DNA of 64,000 bases. Origin: Mimachlamys varia. Lineage: Eukaryota; Mollusca; Bivalvia; Pectinida; Pectinidae. The notes beneath the pieces are model-generated. The model ran no database searches and was not told the origin of the DNA. It was given only the letters and a program-made list of their open reading frames with translations. The stretch spans positions 16,623,625 to 16,687,624 of the forward strand of contig OX392542.1 in assembly GCA_947623455.1 (NCBI GenBank). Direction: 5' to 3'. The position numbers were made by a program, and so were the translations under genes. Shown one piece after another: positions 58,565 through 64,000 of the stretch (within the stretch, counting starts at the first letter, position 1; each line of letters starts with the position of its first letter).

Positions 58565-59215
58565 TTTTCTCACAATCACAGGTCTCTCAGAAAATTTACC
58601 ACTGCCGAATTTATCACGATTACAGATCTCTCAGAAAATCTACCACTGTCGAATTTATCACAATCACATAACTCTCAGAAAATTTACCACTGCCGAATTT
58701 ATCCCGATCAAAGATATTTTTGACTATTCACCACGGCCCTAGTCTATAACAATTACAGATCTCTCAGTCTACCTACCACTGCCGAAGTTTATCACGAAGA
58801 CAGCGCTTCCCAACTTCATGTACCATCGCCGAAAACTATTACAATGATTAATCTATCTGACTCCTTAGATTGTACCCCTCCTAACATTGATAACGATGAC
58901 AGATCTTTCGGACAACTTACCACTGCCAAAGTTTTCACGATTGTCCATCTTTCGGACAACTTACCACTGCCAAAGTTTGTCACGATTGTCCATCTTTCAG
59001 ACAACTTACCACTGCCAAAGTTTGTCACGATGGTCCATCTTTCGGACAACTTACCACTGCCAAAGTTTGTCACGATTGTCAATCATTCGGACAACTTACC
59101 ACTGCCAAAGTTTATCACAATGATAAATCTTTTGGGCAGTTAAATACTGCCGAAATTTATCACAATGATAAATCTTTCGGACAACTCACCTTTGCCGAAG
59201 TTTATCCAGTGCCCT
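58565..59215 (+). repeat. 45-bp satellite array, about 14 units
   Basis: The unit is cacgattgtccatctttcgg, then acaacttaccactgccaaag, then tttgt. Clean units start at 58936, 58981, 59026, 59071 and 59116; earlier units (58571-58900) are diverged (aca(g/t)atctctcag, ctgccgaatttat). Since 45 is a multiple of three, frames stay open on both strands (58844-59143 plus, 58816-59082 minus). There are no splice or start signals to support coding. Confidence 0.85.
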
Positions 59216-59554
59216 ACAACAATAACCATAACCAAATCTAAATCTGTAAATGACATGATGACAATAACATCCATATTAAAATGTTTGGGCTTTTTTCAAA
59301 ATGAATTTTAACAATGGCACTGAAACTACCTTATCGAAGGAATATATTGGCTACTATAATAATAACAAAAATAATACTGGACGCAGGAAATATAAGCTTA
59401 TATATCCAGATCAAAGTTATATTGAGCTTTTTTCCTGAATATAGATCAGTTCCTTATTGTCTATCTCATGATTATAAAAACAATCATGTTGCCCCCAAAG
59501 CTTTTCCTATTGGGATTCAAACGTTGTGATAGTTGGTATTCCTCGCCTTGATAT
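59216..59554. other. AT-rich stretch without feature
   Basis: No exon or element recognised. The plus frame 59314-59529 has no known domain. Confidence 0.35.
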
Positions 59555-60285
59555 AAATGTAAAGCCGCAATACTAGTTTTCTTTCCTACGTTTAACTGTG
59601 TACATTAGAAAGCTGAGATTAGTTTTTCAGTGCAAACTAAGTTTGCAAATATTGGATATGCTTAATCTCCCTGTATCATTTGTTTTAGTACAAAAAAAAG
59701 CTCAAGGAAACAAATGATTTTTCAAAATGGTGGCTAGTTAAAATAATTATTATGGTTATGAGCTTATTCAGGTAGTTGAAATGAGAGGAAAACACTCTCT
59801 CATGACCAAAGGTCTAAGATAGAAAAATTCCACCTTCGCGATTTTCAAATTTGGCAAATTCTTCGGCAAAGACTCGGGTTTTACCAAATTGGAAAACCTC
59901 TCGGTTGGAATTTCCCTATCTTACACCCCTGGTCATATTTTTTTGAGTCTTATAATCTTACATAGAATATCACGCGACTTGACGTCAAAATGGCTCATCA
60001 ATGACGTGAGGTCACGAATACAGTAAGCTCTGATGCCTCGGGTTTATCCAAATTTGAAAAAAACCCCGGGTGAAATTTCCCTATTTTACACCCCTGGTCA
60101 TAAATTTTTAAGTCTTATAATCTTACATAGAATATCACGCGACGTGACGTCAAAATGGCTCATCAATGACGTGAGGTCACGAATACAGTAAGCTCTGATG
60201 CCTCGGGTTTATCCAAATTGGAAAACCCTTCGGGTGGAATTTCCCTATCTTACAGCCTTGATTATGAAAGAGTCTTATAATCATC
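59555..60285 (+). mobile_element. Diverged relative of the insert in the 88-bp satellite
   Basis: Shares with 36230-36545 the blocks gtttgcaaatat...tatgctta, aaaagctcaaggaaa, atttttcaaaatgg, and the hairpin arms ending in ccctat(c/t)tta. After the hairpin, a segment of about 157 bp containing cgcgac(t/g)tgacgtcaaaat and ggctcatcaatgacgtgagg is present twice in tandem (59950-60105 and 60106-60250). It ends directly at the donor of the gene 2 exon 60290-60583. Confidence 0.65.
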
Positions 60286-60289
60286 ATAC

Positions 60290-60583
60290 CTGTAGTGGTC
60301 GGTGTAGTGGTGGTCGGTGTTGTGGTGGTCGGAGTGGTAGTTGTAGTTACGGTGGTGGTTGGAGTGGTCGAAGGAGTGGTTGGAGTGGTTGGAGTGGTCG
60401 AAGTAGTGGTTGGAGTGGTCGAAGGAGTGGTTGGAGTGGTCGAAGGAGTGGTCGAAGGAGTGGTCGAAGGAGTGGTTGGAGTGGTCGAAGGAGTGGTTGG
60501 AGTGGTTGGAGTAGTCGAAGTAGTGGTTGGAGTGATGGTTGAGGTTTGGGTGGTCGATTGTGACGGTAATGTTGTCGTTGAAG
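60290..60583 (-). CDS. Gene 2, Thr/Pro-rich mucin-like exon
   Basis: A 294-nt exon on the minus strand, from the acceptor atatatttccgtag (exon starts 60583) to the donor ctacag|gtatga (exon ends 60290), phase 1 on both sides. It encodes 97 codons made nearly only of Thr, Pro and Ser, in patterns such as TTPTTPSTTPTT. Such stretches are usually heavily O-glycosylated stalks. It follows the second SRCR domain in frame (…CSAP joined to ASTTTLPSQ). Its length is likely to vary between individuals because the codons form a short tandem repeat. Confidence 0.65.
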
Positions 60584-61449
60584 CTACGGAAATATATATA
60601 AATAACGTCAAGGACATATATTCGTTTTCCCTTTTCTGATGCTCAAGCATGGATTTTGTACTGAACCATATCTTCTGGTTCAGGTTATAAATTAGACGCA
60701 ACAACAACAAAATCGTCAATGAATTTCGGAAAAAATGAAAGGTACAGTTCTTTCATTTTTCGCATTTGAAATTCTGATCATTTGTCATGATTTAATTGAG
60801 CTAATCGAAACTGTATAATTTATGCTACATAATCCCTTTCTGCTGTCATATATAGTCCATACTACGCCGCCTTGATTTTTCTGTTTCATTCCTGTTACCC
60901 GTATATCACATCATACTATACCCTCTCAGGTATACATGTAATAGGGGTTGCATTCCGTCAAAAATCCTCGTTACTTGTAGACGACAAATGTACTTAAATT
61001 GAATTCTTCACTCATAGTTAGTCAATGGATTCCAATGTGCCATGAGTTCATTAATATAATCTAACCTTACCGCGTACATCGTATACAGGAGGTATAAATG
61101 TAGGTTTGTGAAAAATGTTTTTCAAACGTTCTTCATCTTTATTTGTATTGCACTTGAATTTTCTTTCCATAAATGCCTACCATTAAAACAGTCCTTTCGT
61201 ATGTGAACTGTCAATGTTTGCTTTTTTTGATAATTATTGATAATGCAAGTTTTCGGTCGGACCTTAACACCACTTTGTGGAGATTTAACGATTCTAGGCT
61301 TGATCATGTGCAGTGTATGTTAGTCCCCTTATGTTGCTTGTCATTGGTTATGAATACATACTCTAAATCTAAACTTGTTAATGTTTCGTAAAAATATTTT
61401 GGGTTTGGTAAGTATGTCCCTTACTGCTAGAAACAATGTTCATATTTAC
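60584..61449. other. Intron of gene 2
   Basis: No exon or element recognised. The minus-strand frame upstream of the mucin exon (to 60719) is intron read-through. Confidence 0.45.
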
Positions 61450-61619
61450 CTGGAGCCGAACACGTGACGTATACGACGTCATTATTGAGGCAGTGTGTCG
61501 GTCTGTCGTCCCTGTGACGCGGACAGGTGGACAGATCTAGTTCCCATCCATTGCAGACAATCTTCTCATTCAACACAGGTATTCCGTAGTCTTGGACAGC
61601 ATGGTATGATGTAACGTGC
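61450..61619 (-). CDS. Gene 2, second half of SRCR domain 2
   Basis: A 170-nt exon, acceptor accaaacag (exon starts 61619), donor ctccag|gtaaat (ends 61450), phase 2 to phase 1. It encodes HVTSYHAVQDYGIPVLNEKI, then VCNGWELDLSTCPRH, THC and VYVTCSAP. The four cysteines and the spacing C-x(9)-C-P-x-x fit the C-terminal half of a scavenger receptor cysteine-rich domain. With the two cysteines of the preceding exon the domain has six, as in group A SRCR domains, which are known to be encoded by two exons. Confidence 0.8.
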
Positions 61620-61687
61620 CTGTTTGGTAAGTGTTGCAAAATGTCATTGTTATAATTTGTGACAGTTAATTAAGTATTGAACTGCTT

Positions 61688-61800
61688 TCAGTTGGCATTC
61701 ATAGGCTACATGAATGCCAACTGGACAAAGGCAAATTCAATGAAGCGCTTCATGTTGGATTTGCTTTTGTCCAGCTGGAATTCATTTCCTATGAATGTCT
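61688..61800. repeat. Cluster of intronic hairpins
   Basis: Two perfect or near-perfect hairpins: gttggcattcat ... atgaatgccaac (about 61690-61722), and ggacaaaggcaaattcaatg ... with its near reverse complement ending ttgcttttgtcc (about 61723-61773). A third related hairpin (tggcattcat ... atgaatgcca) lies at 62000-62025. Probably fragments of a small foldback element. Confidence 0.6.
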
Positions 61801-62179
61801 ACTAAAAGAAGTCCAATACTTATAATTACCATTTTTAGAATCTGTTCACCTCATAAAAAATTAATACCTCTTTGTATTTCTCAGCATTATACTCAAATAA
61901 AATACATATCGTGGATGCTTGTTCAATGAAAAGAAAAGCCATCGCCCGGGGACGGTTAATGGTATCCAGCGTAACAATTATGACGTCAACAATCGGCCAA
62001 TGGCATTCATGGTCTTATGAATGCCAACTGAATTTTATAGGGTCATATAGTGGCAATGCCTTACAATGGTAAATTTGGATAAATCAACAAGCATCAAACA
62101 GTAGTTTATTAGTCATAAAAAAACTCTTACCGTTTGGCGTAAGCATGTTTTTATTAAAAAATCTAGAAATGTTACCAAC

Positions 62180-62336
62180 CCATGAGGCGCTCCAATAGTT
62201 GTACAAACAACTCGACTATTTTCGTCTGTCCATCCGTCTGCACACGCCACGTGATCGGTGCCACCAGTAGTTATAATTAGGATGCCCTCGTGCGGTCTCC
62301 CTACCGTACTGGACACCAAGTTCACATGTAATGGCG
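62180..62336 (-). CDS. Gene 2, first half of SRCR domain 2
   Basis: A 157-nt exon, acceptor ttttcatatag (starts 62336), donor catgg|gttggt (ends 62180), phase 1 to phase 2. It encodes PLHVNLVSSTVGRPHEGILI, then VACADGWTDENSRVVCTTIG. The C-A-D-G-W-T-D-x-x-x-R-V-V-C core is the signature of the N-terminal half of SRCR domains. The GTTGGT donor is weak but is shared with the equivalent exon of domain 1, and only it keeps the phase of the next exon. Usual SRCR function is binding of microbial or host ligands outside the cell. Confidence 0.8.
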
Positions 62337-62866
62337 CTATATGAAAAGACACGAAGACAATATTAAAGTGTCAACAAAACCATAGCAAAATATGAGGAAA
62401 CATCTGCAAGAGGAAAAATGCAAAAGCAATAGGAAAAATGAGACAGGATGTTCCGGAAGGGTAAGCGTCGTCTTGGTTGTTAACGACACTCGCTATGCAA
62501 AACTAGTTCAAATAGAATTATGTCATGCTGTCGTAGAGAAAACAAGGGAAGTGACAGCAAAGGAACAAGGCACATAAATGCGCATAATAAAAACGATTGA
62601 CAATAACATATCAATTAGGAATAGCGTAGTCCACAATGATACCTTTTATTGTAAGGATAAAGAAGGAAATTGAACGACTGGAAAGTAGATATCATTTTTT
62701 TATTACACAGGTAAATTATACATTGTCTGTTAAAGTCATGCTAGACCGAAGTGTAGTACCGCTGACGTAAAAAAGTCTTCGGTATCTTCCAGCTCCATTT
62801 CTAACTCCTAAAATATTCTATTATACATGTATGTTCATTACCTTCAAGGAAATTGTCTATATTTAC
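62337..62866. other. Intron of gene 2
   Basis: No exon recognised. The plus frame 62392-62577 is unsupported. Confidence 0.4.
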
Positions 62867-63027
62867 CTGAAATCGAACACGTGACCCGTATGATAGAGTT
62901 GTTTGGACAGTGTGTCTCTCTATGACGCGGACACATAGACAGATCTAGTTCCGGTCCATGACACGTGACCTGGCCACCAAACACGGGTATACCGTAGTCC
63001 TGTATGGCTTGGTATGACGCTACGTAT
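62867..63027 (-). CDS. Gene 2, second half of SRCR domain 1
   Basis: A 161-nt exon, acceptor cctcgtacag (starts 63027), donor tttcag|gtaaat (ends 62867), phase 2 to phase 1. It encodes YVASYQAIQDYGIPVFGGQV, then TCHGPELDLSMCPRHRETHC and IIRVTC. It has four cysteines in the same positions as exon 61450-61619 and a closely similar sequence, so the two domains arose by duplication. It is not an open reading frame from a start codon, being internal, but the match is clear. Confidence 0.8.
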
Positions 63028-63653
63028 CTGTACGAGGAAGTATGGTATAAACTTTATTTATCTTTTTAACAATTAGGAAATGAATAATTGAACGTATACA
63101 AACCACTCTTTTTGGCCCGGATGTTAGGGCAGACGGTAATCTTATTGTGTGTAGGAAACCGGAGAATCTGGAGAAAAAAACACTTTGTCGGGCAGGGGAT
63201 CCCAAATCTGTTCACGTCCAATCGGGATTCGAACCCCGGTCGCCTTGGTGAAAGGCAAGTATGCTACTCACTGCACCATCCGAACATCCCGAGGAAGTAC
63301 CATCCGGCAGCAAGTTTTTATAGAAATTTCAAGGAATAATCGATACATATGTAATCATCGAACCAATCAATCAATCGACACCAAAGTTATTGTTTATTGT
63401 GAAATACATTTTTACTTGATCACTATAATATTGTTGTTCATAATTAGTGTTGTGCCACATACACATGTATACTTATTTGTACAAATAGTTATCTCCCTTG
63501 GATTGCTCTTGGATTTGAAATAATGGGATACAAATGGTGAACGCGTGACCATGAAGTTCTATCGTAATTCCACAACCATCTACATCACAAGGGTACTGGG
63601 TCGACACTACAAGTAAGCGGACATTAGACAAGCTGAGATTATACGATACCAAC
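63028..63653. other. Intron of gene 2, with SINE
   Basis: Contains the SINE 63105-63290. The rest is AT-rich, with a short caat-rich run (63362-63375). No exon seen. Confidence 0.5.
63105..63290 (-). mobile_element. tRNA-headed SINE, same family as 14556
   Basis: On the minus strand the head has an A-box-like gatggtgcagtgagtagcat and a B-box-like ggggttcgaatccc. The body reads ctgcccgaca...tctccggtttcctac and ends at ggcccgggc-like sequence. It lies in an intron of gene 2, in the direction of the gene. Confidence 0.7.
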
Positions 63654-63810
63654 CCTTGCTGAGATCCAATGGTATTACAAGCAACTCTAGTGTTTTCGTC
63701 TGTCCATCCGTCTGCACAGACTGCGTAATCTTTGTCGTTATAGGTGACGATTAGGACTCCTTCGTGAGTGTTCACTCCCATGTTGGATAGCAAGTGAAAA
63801 AGAAGAGGAT
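63654..63810 (-). CDS. Gene 2, first half of SRCR domain 1
   Basis: A 157-nt exon, acceptor gtctatttttag (starts 63810), donor caagg|gttggt (ends 63654), phase 1 to phase 2. It encodes DPLLFHLLSNMGVNTHEGVL, then AVCADGWTDENTRVACNTIG. The length is identical to exon 62180-62336 and the same core is present. Entering in phase 1, it needs at least one more upstream exon outside the window, so the start of gene 2, including any signal peptide, is not seen. Confidence 0.8.
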
Positions 63811-63814
63811 CTAA

Positions 63815-64000
63815 AAATAGACAGCACTATCACGTGGAAGACTGAACATAGACAATATGTACAACACTATCACGTGAAAGACTGAACACAGACAATATGT
63901 ACAACACTGTCACGTGGAATACTGAACATAGACAATATGTACAGCACTATCACGTGGAAGACTGAACATAGACGGTATGTACAACACTATCACCTGAACA
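63815..64000 (+). repeat. 40-bp minisatellite, at least 4.5 units, cut by window end
   Basis: Units start at 63861, 63901, 63941 and 63981 with aca(a/g)cact(a/g)t, exactly 40 bp apart; a first unit starts near 63821. Each holds cacgtg(g/a)aagactgaac with the E-box CACGTG. (The last visible unit has cacctg.) The array begins directly upstream of the acceptor of exon 63654-63810 of gene 2. Confidence 0.85.

Noticed and set aside
60198..60639. Plus-strand frames rich in Gly/Ser/Arg or Val/Gly over the mucin exon
   Set aside because: They are the complement of the Thr/Pro repeat; splice signals and phase support only the minus strand.

Overview
The window is eukaryotic nuclear DNA, most likely from a bivalve mollusc. 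It is AT-rich, has split genes with GT/AG introns, and is full of tRNA-headed SINEs, decayed LINE and Penelope-like reverse transcriptases, foldback elements and large minisatellite arrays. The species cannot be fixed from the sequence alone. Most of the 64 kb is repeat; only two genes can be supported.

Gene 1 (+ strand, about 32.1-50.2 kb) is a membrane receptor with a NIT-type sensor ectodomain between two membrane segments and a degenerate class III (guanylyl) cyclase domain in the cytosol. Six exons join in consistent phase: 32146-32301, 34038-34186, 44735-46121, 46934-47071, 49455-49546 and 49903-50175. A cyclase segment that normally holds catalytic residues was not found between exons 46934-47071 and 49455-49546. 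A far-upstream candidate first exon (13152-13164) matches in phase but is speculative. Gene 2 (- strand, 63.8 to at least 60.3 kb, open at its 5' end) has at least two six-cysteine SRCR domains, each split over two exons, followed by a Thr/Pro-rich mucin-like exon. A possible terminal exon lies at 53357-53421.

Layout: 0-11 kb, dispersed repeats, an inverted pair of a repeat-borne gene (3.2-6.3 kb), an exact 155-bp array (6.9-9.3 kb) and retroelement pieces. 11-16 kb, minisatellite, foldback elements and a palindromic hAT-like element with an 8-bp target duplication. 16.8-29.5 kb, one satellite family with old 77-79-bp units at the edges and a homogenised 54-bp core, interrupted by a decayed reverse transcriptase. 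34.2-41.6 kb, an 88-bp satellite in a gene 1 intron. 41.7-44.1 kb, a LINE fragment split by a TTAA-flanked element. 50.2-60.3 kb, duplicated 3'-UTR-like DNA, an inverted-repeat element, a 64-bp array and a 45-bp array. 60.3-64 kb, gene 2.

The most unusual observation is that the 88-bp satellite is built from the 3' end of a gene 1 exon together with its 5' splice site, so dozens of near-consensus donors follow the real one. A second exon of the same gene has its donor copied three times in 22-bp steps. The two genes are not obviously linked in function.
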